Source of the DNA: Tetrahymena thermophila SB210
Lineage: Eukaryota > Ciliophora > Oligohymenophorea > Hymenostomatida > Tetrahymenidae
Length of the DNA: 64,000 nucleotides
Assembly: GCF_000189635.1 (NCBI RefSeq)
Contig: NW_002476416.1
Coordinates: forward strand, 1-64,000
Direction: 5' to 3'
Made by a program: the position numbers and the translations under genes. The notes beneath the pieces are model-generated. The model had not been told where the DNA came from. It worked only from the letters and a program-made list of their open reading frames with translations, and searched no databases. Positions 1 through 11,201 of this stretch are shown here, piece after piece. Within the stretch, counting starts at the first letter, position 1. Each line of letters starts with the position of its first letter.

Positions 1-1423
1 GCTGAACCTAAGCCTGATGCACCTTCATCACCAATTTAATTGTTACTTTTTAAATATTGAAGAAAAAATATATCATTAAATAGTTAATTAGAAGGAAAAA
101 ATGAAGAAAAAATATGAAATAATAAAATTAATTAATAATAAAAGCAAATGAATAAAATAAATGATGAGCTTAATTAACAAAACAGCAAGCACGATAAAAA
201 GAAAAAGAAAAAAGAGCTTTATTGTTTTTAATTAGTTTTTATAATTAAAAATATCACAATCCAAAACAAATAAACTGTTTTTACTTAAGGTTAAGTGTCA
301 AATTTGAGAGATTAATGCATTTTGCTAAAGCTGAACCTAAGCCTGATGCACCTTCATCACCAATTTAATTTTACCTTTTTAAATATTGAAGAAAAAATAT
401 ATGATTAAATAGTTAATTAGAAGGAAAAAATGAAGAAAAAATATGAAATAATAAAATTAATTAATAATAAAAGCAAATGAATAAAATAAATGATGAGCTT
501 AATTAACAAAGAAAAAACAAAACAGCAAGCACGATAAAAAGAAAAAGAAAAAAGAGCTTTATTGTTTTTAATTAGTTTTTATAATTAAAAATATCACAAT
601 CCAAAACAAATAAACTGTTTTTACCAAAGGTCAAGTGTTAAATTTGAGAGATTAATGCATTTTGCTAAAGCTGAACCTAAGCCTGATGCACCTATTTCAC
701 CAATTTAATTTTTACTTTTTAAATATTGAAGAAAAAATATATCATTAAATAGTTAATTAGAAGGAAAAAATGAAGAAAAAATATGAAATAATAAAATTAA
801 TTAATAATAAAAGCAAATGAATAAAATAAATGATGAGCTTAATTAACAAAACAGCAAGCACGATAAAAAGAAAAAGAAAAAAGAGCTTTATTGTTTTTAA
901 TTAGTTTTTATAATTAAAAATATCACAATCCAAAACAAATAAACTGTTTTTACAAAAGGTTAAGTGTCAAATTTGAGAGATTAATGCATTTTGCTAAAGC
1001 TGAACCTAAGCCTGATGCACCTTCATCACCAATATAATTTTAACTTTTTAAATATTGAAGAAAAAATATATCATTAAATAGTTAATTAGAAGGAAAAAAT
1101 GAAGAAAAAATATGAAATAATAAAATTAATTAATAATAAAAGCAAATGAATAAAATAAATGATGAGCTTAATTAACAAAGAAAAAACAAAACAGCAAGCA
1201 CGATAAAAAGAAAAAGAAAAAAGAGCTTTATTGTTTTTAATTAGTTTTTATAATTAAAAATATCACAATCCAAAACAAATAAACTGTTTTTACTTAAGGT
1301 CAAGTGTTAAATTTGAGAGATTAATGCATTTTGCTAAAGCTGAACCTAAGCCTGATGCACCCATTTTGCACCAATTTAATTTGTTACTTTTTAAATATTG
1401 AAGAAAAAATATATCATTAAATA
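1..1423. repeat. Tandem array of 329/340-bp units
   Basis: The landmark GCTGAACCTAAGCCTGATGC begins at 1, 330, 670, 999 and 1339, so the spacings are 329, 340, 329 and 340 bp. The 340-bp units carry an extra 11 bp (GAAAAAACAAA-like) before ACAGCAAGCACG. They also share GTCAAGTGTT where the 329-bp units have GTTAAGTGTC. The array therefore looks like a dimeric repeat of 669 bp duplicated once more. The window starts inside it, so its full size is unknown. In every unit the frame running through AEPKPDAP reaches the same TGA, even where one unit differs by 3 bp. This could be a repeated 3' exon, but no complete gene is visible. Confidence 0.9.
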
Positions 1424-1732
1424 GAGTAAGTTGCCATACAAATTTACAAAAAGCGAGTTTAATATACCAGTTTTTATATTTTATAAAATTAAAATTAAAA
1501 ATTTTTTTATGTGTTTTTTTCCATCATAAGTTTTCAAAATTTATATTTTAAAAAAAAAATGATATGTTATAAGAATATGTGGTATATATAATTTCAAATT
1601 TGACATTTTCTGAATTCAAAGCTTTCAATTAACTCAAAAGTAAAGCTAATTTAAGCTAATTTAGCTTTATATCAAGTTATTAAGATATATTACATTTCGC
1701 CTTTTATAAATTAAAAAGGCGGCATTTCACTG
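1424..1732. mobile_element. MITE-like insertion with TA target duplication
   Basis: A 309-bp sequence interrupts the fifth repeat unit. Intact units read ATTAAATAGTTAATTAG; here ATTAAATA is followed by the insert and the unit resumes with TAGTTAATTAG. This gives a TA duplication at 1422-1423 and 1733-1734. The ends are imperfect inverted repeats: GAGTAAGTTGCC on the left, and CAGTGAAATGCC when the right end is reverse-complemented (8 of 12 match). TA duplication and CAGT-type ends fit Tc1/mariner-type non-autonomous elements. There is no coding capacity. The right part contains a hairpin with CGCCTTTT/AAAAGGCG arms. A related sequence lies near 11540-11748. Confidence 0.7.
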
Positions 1733-1734
1733 TA

Positions 1735-2035
1735 GTTAATTAGGAGGGAAAAATGAAAAAAAATATGAAATAATAAGATTAATTAATAATAAATAAAATT
1801 AACAAAGAATCAAAAAATAAGAAATTATAATAAAAATAAAAAGGTAAACAAATCAAATAAATTAAAAGAGCTTTAATGTTTTAAATTAACTTTTATAATT
1901 AAAAATATTACAATGCAAATCAAATAAACTGCTTTTATTAAGTGTAAATTTTAATAGCAAAAAATGAAGAAAAAGTATCAAATAATAAAAAATGAATAAT
2001 AAATAATTAATTAAAAATTTAAATGAAAATTAAGT
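1735..2035. repeat. Degenerate copies of the left tandem unit
   Basis: After the MITE-like insertion the repeat resumes at TTAATTAGGAGGG and can be followed, with many changes, through the AAAGAGCTTTA and AAATAAACTG landmarks to about 1945. A second shortened copy resumes around 1955 with AAAAAATGAAGAAAAAG. Both lack the AEPKPDAP segment, so the downstream edge of the array is eroding. Confidence 0.65.
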
Positions 2036-3017
2036 TAAAATAGCTAAAAAATTTTTGTTTTAATAAAAATCATTAAATAATAATGATAATTTCTATAATA
2101 AAAATTATTTATTTAAATAAATTGAAAATTAAATATACAAAAAATATTAATAATAAAAAAAAGAATATCTTTTAATTAAATATACCTCAGATGAAGATGG
2201 AGAATCTAATGAGATAATAGTGAAGAGCTTAAAAACTTTTTTTATAAATTAAAATAAATTTAAAGGATATTAATATAAAAATTAATAATTACTTCTTCTA
2301 ATTAGTTATATTTTTTAATCTATTATATCATTTATTTATTTTTCAAAAATATTGAATAGCAATTTATTAAATTTGATTAATTTATCAATTAATTATAAAT
2401 GGATAAAAAGAACAAATAAATATAATAATGAATTAATTATCAAATATAAATTTATAATTTGGTTTTATGAAGAGATATCACAGAAAAATTAATTTAACAT
2501 TCACTATTTAAACTTAATATTTGTATTTAAAACAAACGCTTAAAAATATATATAGTAAGAATTAGAGATGGTCAGTAATTTATTTAGTCCTATTTGAAAA
2601 AATTCTAGTTGTTAATGTTCTTTAATTTTATAAGAATAACGTTTATAAGTAGATTTTTCTGTTTTAGTTTTGTAATTTTGGGAATGGTTTGTATTCCACT
2701 TTTTATGAAATATATTTTTTTATTTATTTATTAAAAAATTTAATATATATATATGTATTATAGTATAATTATAATTAATAAATAATTTAATTTATTTTTA
2801 TTTCAAAATAAATAATATTCAGATTTTTGCATTCAAAAATTAGATTTCTATCATTTCAAAGAAAAAAAATTGCAGTATATCTTAAGAAGCTGGTTAATTC
2901 TGACAACATCTTATAAAAATTAAATAAAAACGCCGCTAATCAATTTTATTAAGCTATATTATTAGTAAATCTAAAAAATTAGTTAACAATTAATAAAAAA
3001 GTATTAAATAAAAATAA
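2036..3017. other. Gene-free AT-rich interval
   Basis: This interval precedes the first coding region. One frame around 2180-2230 reads SDEDGESNEIIVKSLK and is open, but it has no start codon or convincing splice context. With TGA as the only stop, frames of this length occur by chance. Nothing else is supported; it presumably holds the promoter of the next gene. Confidence 0.5.
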
Positions 3018-4391
3018 ATGCATTCTGTTTTATCTTCTATTAATGATATATTCGAAAAAGGATTTATTGTGCAATTTGCATCAAATCCTTAATAACTAAC
3101 TATAACTGCTGAAAATATTTAATATGATTGTCTAGTTGTAAATGTATTTACATAAGAGTATCAGCTAATAGTCTAAAAGCTAGCCTAATTTTACTAATAA
3201 ATAATTAAAAAGGGTTATCAAGAAATATCTTTCGCTATTAGTAAATTGAATTTTAATAATCAACAATACAAAGTAGACTAAGAGGAAGCAGATAATCAAC
3301 TATTACCTTACGGACTTTAAGAAAATTTTGAATAACTTAAAATTGATCAATATAACCTTTAAACTGAAGAAGGTGAAGTAAAATTTGACTAATGCCATTT
3401 TAAAAGTGTGCTAGAAAGTAAAAAATAAATAAAAAATATATCATAAAATGATGATTTTTCATATGACATTTATTAAAACTCTGATGAGAATATACTTCAA
3501 GAAGCCTTAAACAATTTAAGCAACTTAATTATGAATTTGCTGACTAAAGAGATAACTTTTAATACAACAATAGATTTTTAACATTTTAGAGAATTCTTAA
3601 CAAAAGATATTGTAAGCTTTAAAAATATTAAGTTTATAGAATCACAAAGGCTTTATCATGTTTTTGATTATACTTAAGTTGAAAATTAGTTTATTAATAA
3701 TTCTAATAAATATTCATTTCTAATAAGTTTGATTGAAAGAAGAAATTTAGCACTCCACCTAGAAAATTTGGATGTGGTGATTGAATGTTAAAATATAAAA
3801 TACCATCCACAAGAGTCTAATTGGTTTTGCTATACTTGCTTTGATATAGAAAGAAAAGAAATTAAAGGAAGTGACTACTTTTCACAAAGAGTATTTGATC
3901 TCAAAAATATTAAGACTTAGAAATTAAATATTTACTTAATTTAGGATATACCTATATTCCACGATATAATTGTGCACCACACAATTAACAAAGTAAGAAT
4001 TTAAGGTTAATAAGGTTTTGGAGTTAATTTTGTTTTTAAAAATAACTCTCACATCAACATTGTAGAATGGGATGTTGAACTATATTCGCTTCCTTCTACA
4101 ATTTATCTGCTGGAACATTGTTTTTAAGGTAGAATAGGTCATGTGTATTTTCTTAATTAATCTAGACATACAATAATTGATAGCTTTGTTAGTTCAAACA
4201 TATTTTCATCTCAAATTTCATACTCTTTTAAAGACTGCTTAAACTATTAAGGCAGAGCTTCAATTTTCAAGGAGTTTCAGATTCTACTCAATTATAGGTT
4301 TATCATCATACTCTAAGCAATATGCTCATATAAACTAGGCCAGTATTTAAATATTAGTCCTTTGAGAATAATTTAAGACCTCTACTTTTGA
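3018..4391 (+). CDS. Unrecognised protein, copy 1 of a tandem pair
   Basis: A single-exon frame of 457 residues with many TAA/TAG glutamines, from ATG at 3018 to the first in-frame TGA. I do not recognise the family. It aligns throughout with the protein at 4909-6444. Shared blocks include IKFIESQRLYH, a segment near DLKNIKTQKLNI, NNSHINIVEW and CFQGRIGHVYF, and both proteins end QDLYF. The alternating hydrophobic pattern in the C-terminal half (NIYLIQD, NFVFKNNSHI) suggests a beta-rich or repeat-type fold, but this is inference. No signal peptide or membrane segment is obvious. It has no acidic/basic coiled-coil insert, unlike its neighbour. It most probably arose by local tandem duplication. 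Confidence 0.85.
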
Positions 4392-4865
4392 AGTCTATTT
4401 TCTAAAAGTTTTCAATATTGCTCACTAGAAATCCTTACATAAAAATAAAAGATCAAAATCAATTTTAATCAAATTTATAATTTTGTATTGTTTAAGATTT
4501 AATTATTATTTTTGTCACTAAAAAGCAAGTATTTTTAACATTTTTAATTATTATTTTTGCTATTTTACCTAAATTACTTAAAAAAAACCGAAAACAAATT
4601 AACTTTTGAGAAAAAAGACGCAATAGAAACTCAATTAAACTTTATTTGTATAAAGGATAAAATTAATACTGAGATTTTAGTTAATTATTCATATTTATTT
4701 TCACTATTTCAGTATTTAGATAGATATATTTTAAAATTAATACCGCTCATTTATCTAAATCAGAATTCAATAAATTAAAAATAACAAAAAGATCAAATAA
4801 GCAATTTATTAATCATATTTGAATTAATAAGAATTAATAGAATCATTATTATTTCTTATTTCGAA

Positions 4866-4908
<43 letters not shown>
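4392..4908. other. Intergenic spacer with (AAAT)n at its end
   Basis: The spacer between the two paralogues has no gene. A short frame at 4557-4778 is AT-rich and unsupported. From about 4864 to 4908 the sequence is an uninterrupted AAAT tetranucleotide repeat that runs directly into the ATG of the next gene, so the immediate 5' leader of that gene is a microsatellite. Confidence 0.75.
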
Positions 4909-6444
4909 ATGGATACATTTCAAGCTATTCAAACTATATTTGAATAAGGATAAAATATAAAATTTACTTTAGACCATTAACAACTTCTAATTGAAAGTGA
5001 AAATGCTCTATCTGATCACTTTGTTCTTCACGCATCTTCCTTAGAGTATTAGCTATTGACTCAAAAGCTCGCTACTATTTACAAATAGCTCAATATAGAG
5101 GCTTACTAAGATCTATTCTCAATAATTGATTATTTGAACTTTCAAAAGAATTTAGAAATTTAAGAAGAATTAGAAGAAGTCGAAAATGAACAAAAAAAAA
5201 TAGAAAATAAACTCGAAGAAGAAAATGAGCAAGAAGAAAATGAAAAAGAAAAAGAAATAAAGAGAAAAGAATAAAAAAAGAGAGAAAAAGAAATAAAGAG
5301 AGAAAAAGAAATTTAGAGAGAAAAAATAGATACAATCGTTAGATCATAAGTTAAATAATCCTTAAAATATCCAATAAAAAGAGAAGAAGCTAAATTTAAA
5401 AATTTATAATAGTAATAACAGCATTTTGAAGAGATATTATTTAATTAAAATCTTAATCCAATATTAAGGACTATTTTAGAAAATGAAAAATATGAGAGAC
5501 CTAAATATTGCAAAGCAACTTAAAACAAATTCAAAGCTATCTTAGACAAACTAAATTAATTGGTGATAAATATGGTATTAAAAAACAACAAATTTAGTAT
5601 CTCAATAGATTTTCACTACTTAAGAGAGTGTTTAACTAAAAGCAGATTATCGTTTGAGAGAATAAAATTCATAGAGTCATAGAAACTTTATCATCTAAAT
5701 TCCGAATGCTCCATGTATTAATTTGACAATTCGACTAATGAATATACTAGCTTAATAAACTTTCTAAATGAAATAAATTTATAAATAGATGTAGAATAAT
5801 TAGATATATCAATAGAATATTTAAATTTGTTATCTCATGATAGTTATGATGGTACAGATCTTTGTGGTACTTGTTATGAAATACTATGTGAAGAAAAAAG
5901 ATAAAATTTCTTTAAATCAAAATTAATTGACCTGAAAAATATTAGAGCTCATCAGATCAACATAAATTTAATGCAAAATTGTTCTGTTATTCCTGATTTA
6001 TCAATCTCCAATATTGTAAATAAAGTAAAATTCACAGGATAAAAAGGGGCTGGTGTCTATTTTATTTTTGAAAATAATTCTCATATCAATGAAGTTGAAT
6101 GGGCTGTTTAAGAATTTTCTCTTTAGAAAACTCTGTACATTTTTGATAATTTTTTTTAAGGTAGAGTAGGGCATTTAAGCTTTACTAACTTGTGCTAAGA
6201 GTCATTTTACAATAATTTCTTTCATCCTAGATGCATATTTTCATCGTTAATTACATACTCATTCTTTTCTCCTTAAAACGACATTCAAGATGATGAAGAT
6301 GATAACACTCTTTCCAAAAGTATTTAACTTTAATAATTGCTTAATTAAAAATTGATTATCTTATTATAGGGTATAACTTTATATAAATTAACAAATTCAC
6401 TAAATATAAGCCAAATTAGAATATATCAGGATTTATACTTTTGA
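4909..6444 (+). CDS. Unrecognised protein, copy 2 of a tandem pair
   Basis: A single-exon frame of 511 residues, paralogous to the gene at 3018-4391 and in the same orientation. The start is the ATG abutting the AAAT repeat; the N terminus (FQAIQTIFEQG) lines up with the SSINDIFEKG of copy 1, which supports it. Residues about 85-150 are a highly charged E/K/R coiled coil absent from copy 1, followed by a QQQQQ run. The C-terminal 300 residues carry the shared blocks IKFIESQKLYH, NNSHINEVEW and FFQGRVGHLSF and end QDLYF. An acidic stretch (DDEDD) lies near the C terminus. Function is unknown; it looks like a ciliate-specific family expanding in place. Confidence 0.85.
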
Positions 6445-7137
6445 GCATAATGAATGAATGAATAAATTAATCAATCAATTCGCTAAAGATGTTGAAAATT
6501 AAGTTATAACTTAATATAGATAAATATATATTTAGTTCTAATACATTTAATTATAGCTTATTTAATAGTATTTTAATGCTTGTTTTTTATATTTGAAAAC
6601 TTAAGTAAGATTTTATCTTTGAACATTTTTAAAATTAGATTAAGTTATTTATCTAAACAGGGGTTGCTAAGTTTTAGGAAATGAAAATACCAAAAAAATT
6701 TTTGTGAGAGTTATAAAAATCACATTTTAAGAAATTATTTTAAATAATAATTAACCCCTTTTATATATTTTTAATTTTTAATTTCTATCTTGTTGTCTAT
6801 ATGTTTATCTATCTATGAACTCTTAAAAACTAAATTTCTTCTATTAATATTGTATTATTTGATAGAATTTCTATAGCACATAAGACCTTTCTTTTTTGTA
6901 TGTAGACAAGTAAATAAAAAATATCTATTTATTTTTGAAAAATGAAGAATAGAAATATTCGGGTTAAAATAAGAATTCTTCAAAAAATCTAAATCTAAAA
7001 CGATTACATTCTAATATATAAGTTACACTACTAATATATACATATATTTTTAGCTTTTTATTTGCTAAATTTAGGATATTTGGTGATTTTCTTTAAAAAT
7101 AATCTTATCATGATTGATCAGTCAAATAGCCAATCAA
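6445..7137. other. Gene-free interval, start of the duplicated segment
   Basis: No gene is visible. From about 6720 the sequence becomes alignable with about 12125 onward (shared AACTCTTAAAAAC, ATTGTATTATTTGATAG, TGTAGACAAG). This marks the left edge of the tandem duplication. Confidence 0.6.
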
Positions 7138-7326
7138 TCATTATTTTTAGGGTTTTTTGTAATTTTCAAGCACATATTTTTTTTCTTTTTCTATGCATTC
7201 TTATAAAACAGCAAGCAATTAGTTACATTTTGATGGATTATTTGCTTCCCTCATGCAAGCGGATACTTAGCAACCATAAGTATGGCATCTTTATTCAGCA
7301 TAGTTATGCAATTTAATAGGATCCAT
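7138..7326 (-). CDS. Small twin-CX9C protein, CMC4-like (copy 1)
   Basis: A 62-residue intronless frame on the minus strand, ATG at 7326 and TGA at 7138. It has five cysteines, at 14, 19, 24, 34 and 44. C14-C24 and C34-C44 are both CX9C, the twin CX9C (CHCH) pattern of small proteins of the mitochondrial intermembrane space that are imported and oxidised by the Mia40 pathway. The extra cysteine five residues after the first (CHTYGC) matches my memory of CMC4, so I favour a CMC4-type protein. The two copies differ at four positions, all synonymous on this strand, although the flanks have diverged. A longer-looking frame on the opposite strand is a shadow. Confidence 0.85.
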
Positions 7327-8233
7327 CGAACAATTTTAGTTTATATTAAAAATACTGATAAAATTTACACTTAATTAACTAACACAAATTTATTTAATTA
7401 ATAATTATTATAAAATTTCTAAGTAAAAAATTAAATTTATCAATAGAATTTGCTGAGAATATTTTTTCTATAAATAAATAAAATATTTTTTTATTTATTG
7501 ATTTTATTTTTTATTCTAATTTTCTAAGCAATAAATTTAAAATATAACCATCATTTATTTATTAATTTATTTTGGTATAAAAATATGTGTAAACAATACT
7601 ATATAAAATACATGCATATATATTAAGATTGTGTTTTATCTAACTTATAATAGACTTACTTAGTTAAAATTAAATTAATTATTGGCTTACATACATACAA
7701 ACTAATTAAGAATTAATTATATATTTTCATAAGAGAAATATTTAATTAATAATGGAATAAAAAATAAATTATCAAAAAATTTTAAGTTTATTGATTAATT
7801 TTCTAGTTTTAAGAAAAAAGAATATCTAAATATAAAAATAAATATCAAGTAATTAATTAGTATATTTTCTGTATAATATATTGTCAATTTAAATAATACA
7901 TTTATCATAAATATTCAAAAAAAGATATAATTTTGTATTTTCTAAAACAAATTTATTTGATAGACTTATATATTTCATAGCTTATTTAATGTTCTGTTAG
8001 AAAATAATGCTTTTAATTTTACAATTTTAAAAGATAGATTTAATTTTAAATATGTTTTAAAATATAAGCTAAATAAAATACACATTTAAGCATTCTTAAA
8101 ATTAAAAATATAAAAAATATTATCTATTTTTCAAATTAAATATTAATATTAAAATTTTGTACAAATATAAAGATCATATTTGACTTCATTCAATATTTTA
8201 ATTTTAAATTAAAATTTTAAAAGATTTACTAAA
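7327..8233. other. Divergent intergenic interval
   Basis: This lies between the minus-strand CX9C gene and the remains of transporter A. It is AT-rich, no gene is seen, and it is alignable with 12689-13629. It presumably contains the promoters of both neighbours. Confidence 0.6.
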
Positions 8234-9022
8234 ATATCATATTTATTTTATAATATTGCTCCTTAATTAAAATAGAAACTTTTTAATTTTGAAAAAAATT
8301 ACTCAAAGAGGGCTGTAATTTTCTATGCGTTATTGAGCATAGAATCTTTCATATTAATGCATTTCTTCTTTTCCTTAGTAAAAACTAAATACTCTTCAAT
8401 TCAAATAATTATAGGATTTATTTTAAATTCATTGTATTGCTAGGTAAATTAGGTACCTATTTATAGCGAAAAAAGTTATATTTTTAAGCTTGTTACTTAA
8501 AGTGCAATACAACCTGGCTTGCGTGTTATTTATATGTTAACTTACTTTAAACTAATGAGCTTTTCTGATGGCTAAATTAATTTGCAAATACTAATCCTAT
8601 TTGGACAAATTTTCTAGCTGCTATTTCTTTTGGTGAATAGTTATCTAAAAAAGCAATTGGATTTTGCACTTTATCATTTATGAGAATTATATTAGTTAGT
8701 TAGTAGACCTCCTTTCTTATTTTCTGATAATACTGAATATTAAATAAACTAGAATTAATTATTAGAAACTTTAAATGAACTTGCAGTAATTTATTTGTTG
8801 TACCAGTTTAAATTGTTGTTAGAAAGCTTTCTCACTAACTAAATATAACAGAGCTATGCATATGAAGTACAGCTATAGTGATGTTTTGATGTTTAACTCC
8901 CCTATGGAATAGCTAAAATATCCTTATTAATAGAAGTTATGGTTTTTAAAAATCAGGTTATATTAACAAGAGCTATTGGTTCTATTATAATTATTTTTGA
9001 AAGTATCGGAGTTATTATTTCA
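8234..9022 (+). pseudogene. Decayed EamA-type transporter A (copy 1)
   Basis: This aligns along its length with the intact transporter at 13630-14577. The start codon position reads ATA (8234-8236) and the stop position reads TCA instead of TGA (9020-9022). Small indels shift the frame several times. The stretch coding for NMRM near residue 60 is missing, and about 150 bp covering the region after MHMQYSY is deleted. Recognisable pieces remain, for example NPIWTNFLAA and KKAIGFCTLSF. It is a host-gene pseudogene produced by the local tandem duplication, not a retrocopy, since flanks and order match copy 2. Confidence 0.88.
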
Positions 9023-10259
9023 TAAAATTTAAAATTAACCTGAAATAATTTAATAAATAATAAAAATCTATTTATCTTTTTAAATAGAAACTTTAATCTA
9101 GTAAATAAAAATAGAAAATTCATGTTAGATCTAAAACTAAATTTAGATTCATATATTTAATTGGATAAATTCTTTGTATTTCTGCTATTTTAATGATATT
9201 AATTTCAAATTAAACTTTCAAGTGGTAGAAAATAATAAAATTAATTTGTTTTATAATAAATTTCTTTATCTGATTAACTTAATTAAATCGATCTAAATAT
9301 ATATAAATACTTCATCATTATATTTAATGATAACATTTTTTTAATTTTTTTTTAATATGCAATAAATTTTGTTCCTTTCAATTAGTTAGTCACTTTTGAA
9401 TATTTATTTATTTATATTTAATAGATAAAAAATTCCATAGTTTGTTGTTGATATAATTTATTTTTATCATTTATTTACTTTTTTGGCAAATGAATACTTA
9501 CTTATTTTAGCTAGTTAGTATAAATATTTTTTCTATTTACTTTTAAATTATTTTAAAAATAACCACAAATTTACTTTCTATTTCAACGCAAATAATATAT
9601 TTGCCTTTTATTTTAATAAAGTAAATTTTTAAATTTTCTATATGATAATTGATTGATTGATTCTCTTATCATAACATAATTACATATTAATCTAAATTTA
9701 ATTTAAAAAGGTTATTGAAACTATATTTTTAATTTTTATTTATCTTCGAAATAGATGTAAAAAATAAACTAATTTTTATCTCTACATATTTAAGCCAATT
9801 TTATGACATAGACAAAAAATATTTTATGTAATGATATGAAGTATTTGAAGCTAAATTAAGCTGGTAAATAATTATGTAAATTAAATATGTCCAAAACTAA
9901 ATTTTATTTTAGCACTTTATGTATTACGATAAATTAATAATAAAGTAAATTGATTAATTAATCACCAAAGTATCATAATACCAAAAATAGATTCATCAAT
10001 ATTTAAATTTACCACAAAAGTAATACCAAAATTAAAATAGACAGGCGTAATCCATGAGTTTAATTAATAACCTATTATATGTATTTAATTTAAAAATTTG
10101 AATTCATAATTTGATTTTATCAGTAGTAGAAAACGCAAGGCTATCAGCTAATTAAATAATGATATTTTAAAAAATATCTAATATTTTATAGAATAAATAA
10201 ATTTTAAAGAATAAATAAATTTATAAAATAAATTTTAACATAAAAGCATATCCTCTCAA
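9023..10259. other. Gene-free AT-rich interval
   Basis: No gene is seen between pseudogene A and transporter B. Patches align with 14578-15868, as expected for the duplicated segment. Confidence 0.6.
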
Positions 10260-11201
10260 ATGAAAAATCTTGATCAATTTTATTTAAAATTTTAAGATGT
10301 CTTTGAACACCTTGAATAAAGCAACAAAAAGAAAACTGCCATATTATATGCAGTAGCTAGCTAAGTTTTCTTTACAGTTATGTATTATTGTGTTACCCTA
10401 CTGAAAGGAGAGTACTCTTCTATGCAAATAATCAATATGAGAATGATTCTTGGCTTTATTTTTAATACTCTGTATTGCTCTGCGAATAAGGTTGAGGTTT
10501 ATAGTGATTAATCTAAAGTTTTTAAATTACTCACCCTTAGAGGTTTACTTGGAGGTCTAAACATGACTTTTGTTTTTACTTGCTTTACATTGATGACTAT
10601 TTCTGATGGTTCTATCCTTGTTAATACGAGTCCGATTTGGACTAATTTCTTAGCTGCAATTTTTTTGGGCGAACAATTATCTAAAAAAGCTTTTGGGTTT
10701 TGTATGCTTTCCTTTTTTGGTATAATATTAGTGTGCAGACCTGCTTTTTTGTTTGGATAGTCAACAAGCTCTTAAGATTAAAACTAATTTCTTGGAACAA
10801 TTTATGGATTAGCAGGAAGCCTCTTTGTTTCACTAGTTGCAATTGTTATTAGAAAACTTTCTAAATACAACTGTAAAGGGGCTATGCATATGCAATATCA
10901 TTATTTTATCAGCATAATTTTCACTTCTGTAATCCTGCTTACTGACAGTGAAAGACCTTTTATAATTACATTTAAATTCTGCTATATAATGCTTATTTTG
11001 TCATTTAGTGGCTTTGTGGCTTAACTTTTGTAATCTAAAGCTCTTTCCCTTGAAAAAGCTTCTATAATATCTCCTATGAAGTATCTACAAGTGCTTCTCT
11101 CTTTTATGATTGATATTTTTGTTCTTAAAAGTGAGATGTTTATGACCAGTATGGTTGGTGCTGGTCTAATTATACTAGGGAGTGTAGGTATTGTTATGTG
11201 A
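10260..11201 (+). CDS. EamA/DMT-family transporter B (copy 1)
   Basis: A single-exon frame of 313 residues starting MKNLDQFYLKF. It has about ten hydrophobic segments arranged as two five-helix halves, the layout and size of the EamA drug/metabolite transporter superfamily (SLC35G-like in animals). Typical features are NMRMI before helix 2, SDGSILVNTSPIWT, FLGEQLSKK closing the first half, and the second-half equivalent QSKALSLEKASIISPMKYLQ. The substrate cannot be predicted; the location is a membrane. Its nearest relative is the copy at 15869-16810, with the same length and few substitutions. The A-type genes (13630-14577) are more distant paralogues. Five or more in-frame TAA/TAG codons confirm the ciliate code. 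Confidence 0.9.

Noticed and set aside
2022-2212. Possible AT-rich ORF, and an overlapping frame with SDEDGESNEIIV
   Set aside because: Low-complexity I/K/N composition, no splice or family support; with TGA as the only stop such frames arise by chance.
5090-5335. Minus-strand L/F-rich frame
   Set aside because: Antisense of the E/K/R coiled coil in the 4909-6444 gene.
7062-7316. Plus-strand frame of 84 residues (and its counterpart at 12484-12678)
   Set aside because: It overlaps the minus-strand twin-CX9C gene; the changes between copies are synonymous only on the minus strand, so these frames are shadows.
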